Positions 1-12,109 of a stretch of 64,000 bases of DNA are shown here, piece after piece. Source of the DNA: Nymphaea colorata (Eukaryota; Streptophyta; Magnoliopsida; Nymphaeales; Nymphaeaceae); assembly GCF_008831285.2 (NCBI RefSeq), contig NC_045141.1, positions 10,652,106 through 10,716,105 of the forward strand. The letters run 5' to 3'. The position numbers were made by a program, and so were the translations under genes. The notes under the pieces were generated by a model. It did not search any database, was not told the origin of the DNA, and was given only the letters and a program-made list of their open reading frames with translations. Position 1 is the stretch's first letter. Every line of letters begins with the position of its first letter.

Positions 1-1025
1 AACGTTCAGGAATAGTTAGTTTTCAAATAGTGCATGCTTGGATATAAGTCAAAATGAGAAGTCAGGCACAACTTGGTCAAGGCCCTAAACAGAGTAGGGG
101 ACTAATCAACTCAGTCGAAAAAACTAAAGTCAAAGTATGGAAGCAAAACGACTTACACACACCCACACACCCAACTTGGCCAAGACCTTCTTGAGAAAAG
201 GCAACATAGTGGAGAAAGAAAATTAACATTGTAGGACTGACTTGAAAACTTTCTAATCCTTCAGTGAGTGGTAGGGACTAGTCTACCTAGTCACTCAACC
301 ACTCCACGGTCCAAAGCTCAACTGATTATGTTGCCATTGGCTAGTCAACCTAGTTGGTCCACAGTCCACTAGTCGCTTAGGTTAAAAAACATAAAATGTA
401 TTTATGCACAGAGAGAGAGCGAGAGACAGAGAGAGAGAGAGAGTTTCTGTCTGCTTGAACTCTGGTGAGCTTCAAGCACCTATTGGGATTCGGCACTATC
501 CTAGCTAGATTGAGCAGTAAAATGTTATGTTGCCTCTACCATTTCTTCATTCTGTATTTTGTTGGACCATGTCTGTTAAATTAAAATTAGTTTTTAGTGT
601 CTAAAGATGAACCTAGATTTATAACAAAAGAAGTAAGCATGAATCTGTAAATAGCGATGAATTGATGGAATATGTGTCATTGATGATTGTTACAGCTTTC
701 TTTCCCTTTTCCTTCCTTGACTAACCTATTTATTTGTCCCATGTACTTCTAGGATGCCTGCACCCATTATGTATGGTGATACTTTACATAATGTCTTAAA
801 CATTGTCCTTCAGGGGTGTGCTATATCTTGCTTTTTTGTTTTCATATTTTCTGCTTTCTACTTGTCTAGAATCAAATGGAAAATGTAACATAGGCAGTTC
901 AAAATTATATCCAATCAGTGACATCAGGCCAATCTTTATTCTTTGGACATGGACACAGTGTTTTTAACACTGTTAGCTTCTCACCACCAGATTTTTTAGT
1001 TGAACATGACCACCAATATATGAAG

Positions 1026-1071
<46 letters not shown>

Positions 1072-1094
1072 TCTAGAATCAAATGGAAAATATT
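1..1094. other. No exon recognised (probable intron or upstream part of the RDM4-like gene)
   Basis: AT-rich sequence with a short GA-rich tract near 408-442 and a pure GT run at 1027-1069. I searched for the N-terminal part of an RDM4/IWR1 protein, which should precede the exon at 2096, and found nothing convincing. A short reading after an acceptor-like site near 752 does not resemble the family. The missing exons probably lie before the window. Confidence 0.5.
1027..1069. repeat. (GT)n microsatellite
   Basis: About 21 uninterrupted TG dinucleotides. It sits just upstream of the CTCGAG-rich repeat relic. Confidence 0.95.
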
Positions 1095-1935
1095 AGGGAT
1101 GTTTAACGAGCAACTTGAGCTCGTCCAGCTCAGCTCGACTCAAGCTCGAGCTTGACTCGTTTAAGCTTGTTTACATGCAAGCAAAAAAGGCAAAGCAGTT
1201 CACGTTTGGATTCCAATGAAGGCCATGGAAATGATGTGTTCTTCCTCTCTGTTTACGCACAACAATAGTCTATGATTCAAAAAACTAAACCACAGTAATA
1301 TATGCGCAACACAGAAAGCAAAAGTCTGCCCTCATGCATTTCAGCAAACACTTGGTGAACATCTTTGCAAGTCCATAAGAACTGGTGGGGAGAACAAGAG
1401 AGAGAGAGAGAGAGAGAGATTCCCAATACCTCTCACCGGTGGACGTTGATGCACGGAGGAAGAGAGCTTCAATTGCAGTCGCCTGTTGGCGAGGAGGAGG
1501 AACTCAGATGTTTTGTTGGCTTGTTGCCTTGAGGACGGCTCAAAAGCAACAAAGTGTGTCAGAAAAGCAATATATTTCGAAAGCTGCTGGTCTGCTGCTG
1601 CTGCAGCCTGCACAGGCACAGCCGGTGGGTGGTGGGTCGGTAACCAGCTGCCGACGGGCCGAGATTGAGAAAGGGAGAGAGCTCAAAGAGGAGAATGGAG
1701 AGACAGAGAGAGAGAGAAGGCAGGCCAGGGGCGGGGGCTGTTTTGCTCTTTGTTTCCTCAATTTTCGAAAAAGGGTTTCTTCTCCAAGACGCGGGTAAAA
1801 ATGTTTTCGTTTAAAAGAAACATAATCGAGTCAAGTTAAACGAGTCGAGTTTCATCGACTTGAACTTGACTCGTTCACAAACTCGAGCTTCAATTGGAGC
1901 TCGAGTCGAGTATTTTCAAGCAAGTTCGAGCCAAG
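1095..1935. mobile_element. Non-autonomous DNA-transposon relic with CTCGAG-rich inverted ends
   Basis: The left end (about 1100-1170) and the right end (about 1810-1935) are imperfect inverted copies of a sequence rich in CTCGAG, GACTCG and TTTAAC motifs, such as GAGCTTGACTCGTTTAA. The roughly 600-bp core is more GC-rich than its flanks and has short open frames on both strands. One of these, on the minus strand (about 1341-1619), ends near a GTGAG donor-like site. The core matches nothing I recognise. This terminal motif recurs as relics at 26.2-26.5 kb and 28.05-28.3 kb. No target duplication could be fixed, so the superfamily is open (hAT or Mutator are possible). Confidence 0.5.
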
Positions 1936-2095
1936 CCTGAGTTGGCTCAGTTCGTTGTACATTCCTATATAATATGTATGTGTATATGTGTATATATATG
2001 TATGTATGTATATGTATACCCTAGTTTTGTTATACTTCTATCTGTTTATTTTCATGACTTGTCTGATGTTTTGTTCCATTTTTTTTCTTTTGCAG

Positions 2096-5000
2096 TGCAT
2101 ACAGATCCAGGGTCAAGGAGCAATGACTAGAGAAAAGCATGAGGTACTTTATTTTCTACAGTGATGCTACTTTGAGTCTTTGACCAGTCCCCTTTTGCTG
2201 TCCTAACTCCTAAGTAACATATGTTCTTAGAAGCACTAGTCAAGCAGTTTATTTGTTGGGAGTGGGATGATCTGTCAACTACCCTCGCTCACCAAGGGGG
2301 ACTCTCAAATTGGCAATCTATCACCCTCATTTCCCAAAGAGAAAGAGAGTGTGGATTGCTTAAGGATATGTTTTGTTAACTTGTCATCTTTTCAAAAAGT
2401 TGAACATGGTTGAGTCGTTTTCAATTTGCAATAATAAGGTTCCAACTGTGTTCAATGATCCAATCTTTTTTGGTCCTTCATGTTTCATGCTTGTGTCCTT
2501 TATCCTCACATATGGCACCTTCAAACAAGATTCCATGTAATGTGCTATCTGATGCACGAACTGATGATCAATATGTTATAGTCAAATCATCTTTCCATCT
2601 AGATGATACTGACATCCTTCTATTTATTGTTGTCAAGTGTTGACAACATTTTGGATATCTCTTTACCTGTCTCTAGCTCGAGTCGGGCCCCATTCAATCA
2701 GGCCTTCAGTCTTCTAAAGAAAAATAGAATCTAATTGTTAATGAGATCTGTATCTAGTATCCAGTTCTGCATCCAAATCCAGAATCTGACAAAGATGGAA
2801 TCTGCTTTTTACTTTCAGATCCAACTCCAAACTCAAATCTGGATCCAATTAGTTCAGATCCAGTCAAGTTGGTCTTAGTGAATCCTGGGTTATAGCCATG
2901 GTACTGTTAAGACCTCTGGTGGCCACTGTTGAAGAAATAAAGAGATTAATGTGGCCATCAAAATTTGTGATCCTTTGTCCTTAGGTTAGTTCCAGTTACT
3001 CAAAATTTCAAACACCAAGTTTGGCTAGAATCATTCATCATAAAAACCCAGTAATAGTTTGGTAATTTCTGTATCTCTTGGTTCAGAATCTTTCAATATT
3101 ATTCACCAGCCTATACAATTCAGAATCAGAGCTTGATATCCTAGGGAGGTGTTTATTTGGATCCTGTATATGATTTGAACTTCGTAGTTTCCTCAGCCAT
3201 TCAGCCATGGTGTCACATTGTGCAATTGTCCTGTGATATAGCTAGCTTATTGCCTAAGATTTCCATCTTACCTCCTATTTAATAGTCTTTCAAATCTTTA
3301 AGTTCCTGGCTTTTGAAATTCTTATTCCATTTCAAGAAACCTTCTTCCTTTTTATTTGTGTTGGAATGCAATTTTTTTTTATGTTCAAGATTGAATTATC
3401 AGTAAGTTGCAGAATCTTCCTCTTTGGTTTATCTCTGCTGATGGCATTTTATTGTGTATATTGCTTGTAAAGGAAAAAAGAGTGCCTTTAGATTTTCTTG
3501 ATATATGTAAATTGATTTCTTGGGAGGAAGTCTGACCTAATAAAATTCATTTTGTCTCTCGCATTTAGATTTCCTCAAAATCTCTTGAGGGGAAATTTCC
3601 TGGGGTCCCACTCTGCAAATTGTTGATTTGCTGCACGTATTTGGAACTACACTGCATTCAATTTTTTGTGCATCTGTGGGAAAATTACTAGGAAGCTCGT
3701 AATTTCATTTTCTCTCTATTTTTTTTTTATTTTAATGTTTTGAATTCCCAACGTTTTCCTGAGGAAAACAAACTTTCCAATTAATAGTGAGGGAAACCTT
3801 GCTAATGAAAATTTGAAAATTTTGTTACTCTAGGCAGAAATCTAGTAATAGTCTCATACTTGCTTTTAGGTCTTTCATAACGGTGTGCTTATGATTTCTT
3901 CCAAGTAGCTCAAACTCTTCAAAAAGATGGCCACACTCAGGTCAACCGACTTAGCTGCTGGTGCAGCAACAAAAAAATCACTTTTTGTGTTTAATCATTG
4001 ATAATCACAGCTTTTTCATTGCTAATTATGAGTTTTGTTGTTTTTAGACAATTATATGTATAGCAGGCATGATTACTGATGGCTCAAGCCATGATCATAA
4101 ACAGTTTTTTTTTTTTCCCTTATGGGAGAGGTGTTGGCCTCTCTTGGGAGGGAGGTCTCTCAAGACAGGGGAAGGCCAACACCTTTCCTTTTTCTTGCTG
4201 ACCTCCTTCACCTATCCTGTGATCAGCGGCCCTCGTATACCAGCCCTCCAAAAAGAGGAAGGGAATGATTTGCTGGAGAGGGGAAGGTGATGGCTTTCCC
4301 TGTTCCGGGAGACAGAGATCGAGGAGAGGGAGAGCCTCCTCCATGAACCATTTAAAAGAAAAACGTCACGACTCACAACCATTTGATTGTCATGATGGGA
4401 GTCATGTTTTCTATATATATATATATATATATCCTCACCAAACCTGGACCCGTGCTTGAACCTGCAATCCACACCTGTGTGACATAAGATTTCTTTTGGT
4501 GTTTCTGAATACTTTTTCCTAAAATTGTTTCTTTAATTTGTTCTTTTTTTAACAATACTTGTTCTTTTGTGAGTTTTTTGGTGATATCAGTTGCCTACTT
4601 AATCAAAGGGACTTTGGTGGTGCTTATTGGTGCTAATATAGAGTTGCACAACCCCTTTCGTCTGGTTGTTTGATGGTCCATCCAGTTTCACCACCATATG
4701 GTGTTACCAGCCTGGGTTTAATCCTATGCTCTAACAATGACCTGCTTTGTGACTAGTTCCCTGTGGAAATGTATGTTTCATTAAGAAATGAAAAAGCCTT
4801 GTTCTAAAGATTTCCATTAAGAAATGAAAAAGCCTTGTTCTAAAGATGTGCAACTTGTCTCTTCACCTCTGTCTTGAATTTCTGCCAGGAGCTTGGAAAA
4901 AATGCGCGATTTAAACAGATATGGCGGAGTCGTAAGAGGACCAGAGAACAGAAAGATGATGACTCAATGAACAGCCTCTGTCAGCTCTATGATATTGTAC

Positions 5001-5491
5001 GGGTTGATGGCTTAGAAGTTCCTGATGTGCAAAAGCAAGAAGAGTAACCAGAGAAGCCTTTTTCGACGTTCTTGTCTTTGACATCTTCAGCAAGTGAGGT
5101 TAGTCTGATCAAAGCTGGTTTTGGTGCAGGACCACCTCCTCAGAATATGATGAGATGCTTAATTACCTACCCTTATTAAGGGAGTTTATTCCTTCTGCTG
5201 CTGAAGAAATTGAAGCTGACTTGATGAAAAATGCATTGAAACAAGGTCCTTTCCATGCTTTCTGGAGGAATATATCCAATTGGCGGTGTCTAATTTGCTG
5301 ACTTGATTAATTGAATATTTTGAATTTTTATTGATTCCTGGCCAAGTGTCAAAGTACCTTCGTCCAATTTGGGGGAAAATTCCTGCATTTTCAGTCAGAA
5401 TCTGTTTGATTAGTTGCCAAGTTGAACAAGTATCCACTATTTTTCCTGAGGCTGAATCACTCTCACTGGCATACCTGCATGTTTGTGCATG

Positions 5492-5535
<44 letters not shown>

Positions 5536-6194
5536 GAGAGAGAGAGAGAGAGAGAGATCCTTCTTATATGACAAGGAACTCTTAAAGGACCAGACCACTT
5601 AAGTGGCCTATTGCTTGGCTAATATGCAGTTTTATCACCTCGACACTTTGTTTCATGCTGATACCTTCTCTGCCTCTCCAGATGATTATGAATATGATTT
5701 GTACACTGTAGAAGAAGATACGACTATGAATTTTGACTATGGTTCTTCCAGTTATCCACTGTAAGTTTCTCTCTCTCTCTCTCTCTCTCTCAAGTACGGC
5801 TGCTGTCTTCCAGCTTTAGCTGTTAAACAAAAAAGTATGTCTGATGTCTGATTCAGGGTTCAAGTTGAAGATGATGATGACCTTTGCTATGAAAACCCAG
5901 TAGGCTCTGATTATGAAACAGATGATTCTAATGGTACTTGCTAAATGCTAATCTGCTTTTGTTCTCCCATGCTCTACTGCTTGAACAAACCATACTCTTT
6001 TTCTGACCACTTACTGGTTTGCAGCTGAAGACAACCCCCTATTTGATTATCCTGATGATCCATCAGAGGAAGAATACAGCAACACTGATCCTTCATGCCA
6101 TTCAGAAGATTCTGACAATGCTGATGAAAAAGATGATAGTGATGATGACTATTATGGCAAGGAGATGGAATTTTCTAGACCTACATATGCATGA
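2096..6194 (+). CDS. RDM4: RDM4/IWR1-like transcription factor (RNA polymerase assembly/import), 3' six exons
   Basis: The Iwr1 family (yeast Iwr1, Arabidopsis RDM4/DMS4) binds assembled RNA polymerase II and carries it into the nucleus. The plant protein also serves RNA polymerase V and RNA-directed DNA methylation. Exons: 2096-2143, 4889-5043, 5130-5245, 5682-5760, 5857-5933, 6025-6194 (TGA at 6192). All have GT-AG borders and phases 0,2,1,2,1 that join without a stop, giving 214 codons. Diagnostic stretches are KNARFKQIWRSRKR, LYDIVRVDG, YLPLLREFIPSAAEEIE, then the Iwr1 core YEYDLYTVEED, VQVEDDDDLCYENP, SDYETDDSNAEDNPLFDYP and an acidic tail. The family is usually about 300-350 residues, so roughly 100 or more N-terminal residues are missing, probably upstream. 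The second listed exon must be spliced at 5044, because read-through meets TAA at 5045. The exon at 2096 is the least certain. The gene symbol follows family resemblance only. Confidence 0.88.
4065..4412. mobile_element. MITE-like insertion in the RDM4-like gene intron
   Basis: A block more GC-rich than the surrounding intron, full of short inverted pairs. GGTGTTGGCC near 4131 pairs with GGCCAACACC near 4172. The segment at 4366-4404 is itself palindromic, with GACTCACAACCAT opposite ATGGGAGTC. It has no coding potential. The ends are not sharply defined and no target duplication was established, so the MITE call is an inference from structure and position. Confidence 0.35.
4412..4435. repeat. 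(AT)n microsatellite
   Basis: About 11 AT dinucleotides at the right edge of the MITE-like block. Confidence 0.85.
4778..4847. repeat. Tandem duplication, 35-bp unit x2
   Basis: The unit containing AAGAAATGAAAAAGCCTTG followed by TTCTAAAGAT occurs twice back to back, with one or two differences. It lies in an intron about 40 bp upstream of the exon at 4889, close to the acceptor polypyrimidine tract. Confidence 0.85.
5497..5557. repeat. Compound (AT)n-(GA)n microsatellite
   Basis: About 17 AT units run into about 12 GA units, inside an RDM4-like intron (5246-5681). A further CT run lies at 5768-5791 immediately after the donor at 5761. Confidence 0.9.
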
Positions 6195-6451
6195 GGAGTT
6201 CGTTGCTTCTCGTCCATCATTAGTCCCTGTGAATAGATTAGTTGAATTCTCGCTTATATGCTCATAAAAGGATTGACTTGTGCTTTGTTTCTCGTTAGAT
6301 TCTATGGGGGATGATCTGTACTCCTTGGTGAACTCTTAAGATATGACGGTCATTCTAGGAATACCATACAATGTAAAGTTGTACAAGAGGAGTCCTCAAG
6401 GGCATACTTTGGAGATGATGTGCACAGCTGATCTGACCAGAGGCTTATCTT
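6195..6451 (+). other. Probable 3' UTR and downstream sequence of the RDM4-like gene
   Basis: Sequence between the stop codon of the RDM4-like gene and the first position matching the Copia D LTR. No further coding signal was seen. An in-frame poly(A) signal could not be fixed. The AATAAA-like sequence after 6550 belongs to the LTR-like repeat, so the native transcript may end in or before that repeat. Confidence 0.45.
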
Positions 6452-6698
6452 CGGATCTGAATGCATATTTTGATATTGGGTCTAGGTGACGTTTGAGTCC
6501 AGATCCATACACAGACGTCATGTTAGGTGTCTTGTTTTGACGTGGGTTGTGTTTTCTTATTAAAGTAATGGTTGTAATGGGACTTGTTACTCTATGGTGT
6601 AAAGATATGTTACTGATATAATATTAGGATTAGTACTTCTCTCTTCCTTCCTCAATATTTTCAGGCAGCGAGCAGCAGTGATTCATATAGGTTCGACA
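6452..6698 (+). repeat. LTR of Copia D (5' copy or solo LTR)
   Basis: Aligns by eye to 17291-17576: CATGTTAGGTGTCTTGTTT, GTTGTGTTTTCTTATTAA, TAATGGGACTTGTTA, ATATAATATTAGG, CTCTCTTCCTTCCT and GATTCAT near the end. Sequence just beyond it (TATCAGA near 6708) could be a decayed initiator-Met primer site. It starts shortly after the RDM4-like gene, so it may influence 3' end formation there. Confidence 0.75.
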
Positions 6699-7339
6699 TC
6701 CAAAAATCTATCAGACCCGCTTGCGAGACTTTACCAGAAGCATGCTCAGAGATCTGACTTTGTCTTTCCCGCCAAGCAATTATATCCGTTCAACTCTTCC
6801 GTTATCTCTGTCATTGAAACATATTGTTTTCTACTCTCTCTGCTTCCTTATACTTCCTTACAAAGATTCCTTTTTTCTTCTTGTCAGTCTTTTATAAATT
6901 TTCTATTTCTCTGTGTCGTGAACTATATTCTCAACCTTCTATATTTTTGTTTCTGTCATGAACTTGTTCCAACAAGGTTCCCGTTTTCATAGGTCTATAT
7001 CTGAAAATTATTTTCTGATCACAGCATAGGGCTTCTTCATAAAATTGCCTTCCGTCTGATCTAAAATATGTGTATTTCCATCTTTTTGTTCATGTTCTTG
7101 TGGCGTCATATTCTTTGTATTTTTTCGGTGACGTCATATCTATTTTATTCTGTCGTGTTCCCTTATCGAAAGCGGGCTGCGGGAAAGCGTAGTTTGTAGA
7201 CGGTGGTTTTATGCTCTCACCTTCTAATATGAAGTCTTAAGCTCGTATCTCTTCCAACAACAACAGCAAAAAAAAAACAAAACGAAGCAAAACACAACAA
7301 AAAAAGAAAGGAGGAAAAGGGAAAGAGAGAGAGAGCTCA
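6699..7339. other. Probable Copia D leader; no gene seen
   Basis: Pyrimidine-rich, weakly open on the + strand (6678-6992) but without any recognisable domain. An A-rich stretch (7265-7345) precedes the LINE fragment. It would fit a retrotransposon leader between primer site and gag. Confidence 0.4.
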
Positions 7340-7705
7340 AAAAAACTATATTAATCCAGACAACATCCAAAGAAAAATAGATGCTAAAAGTTACATAGTA
7401 GCAAAAGAAGAGAAGGAAAAAGTGTCACGGCTAATAAAAGCAGACTGTCCAAAAGCCATGACCACGCCTAACGGAACAAGATATCATTACGGGAACTCCA
7501 AATCTGCCACCAAAAGCAACATAACCAAGTGCACCAAAGGAAACGCCAATTTCGGGAACGTGGGAGGGAAAGTGGACCAAATAGGAGAGTGTGAGTGAAT
7601 GAAGGAGGAGAAACCAGGGGGACGGTTGACGCCATGAAGCATGATATAACCGCTGCACTTCCTTGCAAGCCCAGAACAAATGTTAAGTATTGTTGGCATC
7701 AGGAG

Positions 7706-10700
7706 CAATGTTGTACGTATTGTTTTGAAAATACGGTACGATACACTTTCCGTATCGTAAATAGGGGGTATATCATTCATGTATCGCACGTATCGTGCGA
7801 TACAGGGCAATGCACCCCGTATCGTACGATACAGGTTGATTTCGCAAAAACCCACCCGAAACCTACTTATTCGACTTCTTTTTGAAAGAAACCCTCCATT
7901 CTTCATTTCACACACTTGGATACTGCCGTCACAGATGGCGATCGTCCATTTTCACCATCAAAAAGTTGATTTTCACTGTGAAATCGAAGATTAAGGGGTC
8001 GATTGTGCATGGGTGGTTGATTTTCGTTAGGAGGAAAGGGGTTTTCTTCATTTTTTCTTCATAAGGTATGAAAACTCATGTTTTTATCATATATTCATAA
8101 TTTTTTACCGTAGAATCGTAGATTGAAAGATTTTGAATGTTTTTCATTAAGTTGACCATAGGATTTCGTTTTTTTTTAAGATATGGATCCTACATGGCAA
8201 TGGTGTGAAAGGGTGAAGGAGAATGACCGCTTGAAACTCAAATGTAGCTTTTGTGGGAATATATTTTCAGGATGGATTAGTAGAATGAAACACCATTTGG
8301 CAGGGACCTCCAAAGATGTGTCCCAATGTGTTGGAGGACCAAACAAACCTTTGCCTCTATTTATGTGTCAACAATGTTTAGATATGCTATAATGAGCCTT
8401 TGGAAGATGAAGAAGAAGATGAAGAAGCTTATGAATATAATGATGAAGATGATAGCAGTCTAAAAACATATTTGGAGACCTCAAGAGGTAGAGATCGTAG
8501 AGGAAAAGAGATCATATATGAAGGAGGTCGATCTGGCATAATGGGAAGGAAGAGAAGAGGCACAACAGATATTAGGGCTAGGCATGGTATGCGACCACCT
8601 ATTGGTAGTGTTCCTACTGGTAGGTCTAGTGTTGGTTCTATTAAGAGTTTTTTCCCTTCATATACTAGCTCAGGTGGTCAGCTGTAGATTTATGCTGCTA
8701 TGACATCTAAAGATATGATATATCATGCACAAAAGATGGTAGGAAAATTATTTTCTGATGCATGTATTCCATTTAATGCAGTTAATTCTTTTCAATTCCA
8801 AGTCATGGCAGATGCAATTGCTTCTATAGGTTCCGGATTCAAAATGCCATCATGTCATCAGTTGAGGGCAAAATTTTTCATGATACGGTCAAAGAAGTGT
8901 CTGAACATTGCCATGAGTTGAAATTATATTGGAAGGAAACAAGTTGCTCCATTATGTCAAATGGACGGACTGATATAAGGTCAAGAACACTTGTAAATTT
9001 TCTTGTTTATTGCTCTAAAGGTACAATGTTCTTGAAATCTCGACTTGTCTGATGTTCTTAAGACTGCTGAGATTTTGTTCAATGTTTTTTATAATGTCGT
9101 ACAACAAGTTGGACCTGCAAACATTGTACAGTTTTATTATAAATAATGTTGCAAATTATAGAGCTACAGGAGATTTGTTATTTCAAAAGTATAGAACATT
9201 TTATTGGAGTCCATGTGCAACTCATTGTGTTAATCTAATGCTTCAAGATCTTAATGAGATGCATGATATGAAATCAGTCATTGACCAATGTCAAGAGGTA
9301 ACAAAATTTATCTATAATCATGCATATGTATTGAATTTGACGAGAAAATTTACAAAAAGAGTTGAATTAATACGACCTGCACAAACTAGATTTGCCACAA
9401 ATGTATTGACTGTGCAGAGTGTGGTGAAACAAAGAACTCCTTTGAGGCAGATGTTCGCTAGTGAAGAATTGACTGCATATCCACATGCTCATAAAAGAAA
9501 TGCTTTTTTAGTTGTAGATATTGTATTCAATAACTAATTTTAGGAATCATGTGTGAAGCTATTGAAGGTGGACTGGACAACTTCATCAACCTCTTCATGC
9601 AGTAGCTTACTATCTAAATCCTGCAATTAGATTTTTTCCTACATTTAAGAAGGACAAAGAAGTCTTAGGTGGTTTGTTGGATTGTATTAACGTGTTAGTG
9701 GCAGATTCTAGAGAACAAGATATTGTGCACAATGAGTTGGATCTATATGATACTTGTTTTCGGAACATGGGACAACCTGTCGCCATTCGAGCCAGGACCA
9801 CCATGCGTCTAGGTAAATACATAGAAATTTTTAATTTACTTTGCATTTGTTACATTTGATTCTTTTAAAACTTTCACATTGATTTGTTATATTTTTGTTT
9901 AGATTTGTTGTGGAATAGGTATGAGTTTGATTGTCCAAACCTAGCACATTGTGCAATCAAAGTCCTCAGCCAGACATTCTGTGCTAGTGGATGCAAAAAG
10001 AACTGGAATGTGTTACAACATATCCATAGCAAAAAAAGGAATAGGCTCGAACATAAAAGGTTGAATGACCTTGTCTTTGTTCGATATAATGAGGTTGAAA
10101 CAAATGTAATATAGCTTAATGTTTACATTTTTGTACAATATATTTATATGAAATTATATATTAACAAGTTTTCTCTTATTTAACATAGAGAATTACAAAA
10201 AACATCAACAAGGAAGTACACATCTCAGTTCGATTCTATCAACTTGAAAACTTTGACGATCTCGAGCCATGGATTGAGGAAGAACCAGCTACAATATTTG
10301 ATGATGAAGATCTTGAATGCTTCAACCTTGAAGCTGAAGCCACAGAAGGCTTTGTTGATGAATGAGAGTCTGCTACTGCTGGTGCTGAATATGTTGGTGA
10401 GGATCTTCCAATTCTTGACGATAAAGATGAAGAAGACAATAAAGATGAAGAAGATGAAAATTATGACTGATGAATCATGAATGAGAGTCAAGTCAAGAGT
10501 GTTTTCATTTTATATGTATCAAACGACTGATATTGTTATGAATCTATGGTTGTTGAACACTTGAATGTTTTATCACTTTATGGCTTATGCTTTGTTGAAT
10601 GATATTGTTATGAATTTTGATGTATATGAATGATGAACACGTAAGTTTATAGCAATAATAAGTCTATCATTATCTAAAACATGTTTTCCATGAAGAATTT

Positions 10701-10884
10701 ATTATTTTTATTTTTTCTATTTTTTATGAATTTTTTGATTTTTTATGAATTTTTTGATTTTTATGAATTTTTTTTTATTTATTATTAATTTTTTTTAAAA
10801 TTTACTATACATTACAATATTTTACGATACGACGTATTTTAAAGCTCCACCAATACGGCTTACGATACGCGTTTTACAACATTG
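7706..10884 (+). mobile_element. hAT-superfamily DNA transposon (3179 bp) with TIRs and 8-bp TSD
   Basis: The ends are inverted copies: the left starts CAATGTTGTA and the right ends TACAACATTG. Directly outside lie ATCAGGAG (7698-7705) and ATCATGAG (10885-10892), matching at 7 of 8 positions, the size expected for hAT. Both subterminal regions are crowded with GTATCGTA/GATACG motifs, as in hAT elements. The interior encodes a BED-finger, DUF659-type transposase with several breaks. The insertion divides a LINE, whose two halves continue on either side, so the hAT is younger than the LINE. Confidence 0.93.
8183..10480 (+). pseudogene. hAT transposase pseudogene (BED finger, DUF659, dimerisation domain)
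   Basis: It would cut and paste the surrounding element in the nucleus. The start MDPTWQWCERV opens a BED zinc finger (CSFCGNIFSG with MKHHLAG). An acidic/basic linker with SIKSFFPSYT follows, then a DUF659-like part (SIGSGFKMPS; FHDTVKEVSEHC), the catalytic RNase H-like core (SPCATHCVNLMLQDL near 9208-9252; PAQTRFATN near 9377) and the C-terminal dimerisation block (KVLSQTFCASGCKKNWNVLQ, then RLNDLVFVRYN near 9960-10090). Breaks: TAA at 8389, a stop at 8686 (TAG), a frame change near 8850, a stop near 9050 and another after 9530. A plausible intron (GT at 9813, AG near 9901) separates the core from the dimerisation domain. It is inactive as written. Confidence 0.9.
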
Positions 10885-12109
10885 ATCATGAGCACGGAGC
10901 ACATAACGACTAGCCAGGTGCAAACCCCATTTGTAAAGGTTACATTGGGTCTGAACCTTATCACAGATGATGAACCAAACATGCAGTCTTGTATGAGAAG
11001 GGGGACCATGAGATACATAAGAAATGTTTAGGAAACATAACCGGCATAGGAGGAAGAAAGGAATGACACACAAGTGTAGTGGAAAAATCAACCACGTGCA
11101 CGTTCAGCCCTGGCCCATTGGGCAAAAAGAGATATAGGAGGCCATGGGCGGTCCAAAAAATATGGCAACACTTTACTCCATGCAGTGAACAAGTGAGATG
11201 GGCGACGAGAAGAAAGACTGCGGAGGGTGGTCACTTGGGTAGGGATTTAATATTTTTGTTGAAGAAGATGAGTGAAAGCACTGTCAACCGAGTAAAGGGC
11301 ATGCAATCTCTTAAGCACTAATGTCAAACTCTTCAAACGAAGATCAGGAACAGAGAAGCCATCCCTTTCCAGGGGGAGACAAATAGAAGACTAAGGGACA
11401 CGATGACGCTTAGATGTGGTTGAGAGAGGATCGTTCCAAAAAAACTTTTGCAAGCAAGAATTGATGGACTTGACGACTTAATTGGTATAGGCACCACCGA
11501 CATCAAATGCATAGGGATAGTGGACAAGACATGTTTAATAAGAGTCAAGCGTGCTGCCATAGATATATGTATTTACCTTGCCAAGTGTGAATTTGTGACT
11601 TAATCCTATCCACAAGCCGAGGAGATGGGTTGGAGTTTGGGGGGGAGACCCAAAAAAGTAATACGAATATTGGAAATAAGACAGTTGAATATATGTGAAG
11701 CAACAGTGCAAAGGTCGTCAGTAGCATTGAAGAGAGTAATGGAACACTTAGCCTCATTAATGTGGAGGCGTGATAACATAGAGAACACCTTTAAGATAAA
11801 CAACATGCTGGCCACCTATTGAATAGTTGCCCGCCCAAAGACTATAATATCATCTGCATATTGTACTAGATGGCAAGTAAATGATCCAACCGCCGGAGTG
11901 ACAAGAAAATGAGATGCAGCCTCTCGGGAAAAAAAACAGACAAACCTTCAGTAGCAAGATTAAAGAGGAGGGCAGATAAGGGACAGCCTTCTCGCAAGCC
12001 TGTCTACTTGGAAAATGCAGGCCCACATGACCCATTAATATGTACCATAACCTTGGCTTGAGTAATGATCTCTTTTAGCCAACCTAACCACTGTATGAGT
12101 CAAGACCTA

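Noticed and set aside
752-814. Possible first RDM4 exon (MPAPIMYGDTLHN) between an acceptor-like and a donor-like site
   Set aside because: It does not resemble the family N-terminus and does not lead into the next exon with support.
6678-6992. 104-codon + strand frame after the left LTR
   Set aside because: Low-complexity hydrophobic translation of pyrimidine-rich leader. No motif.
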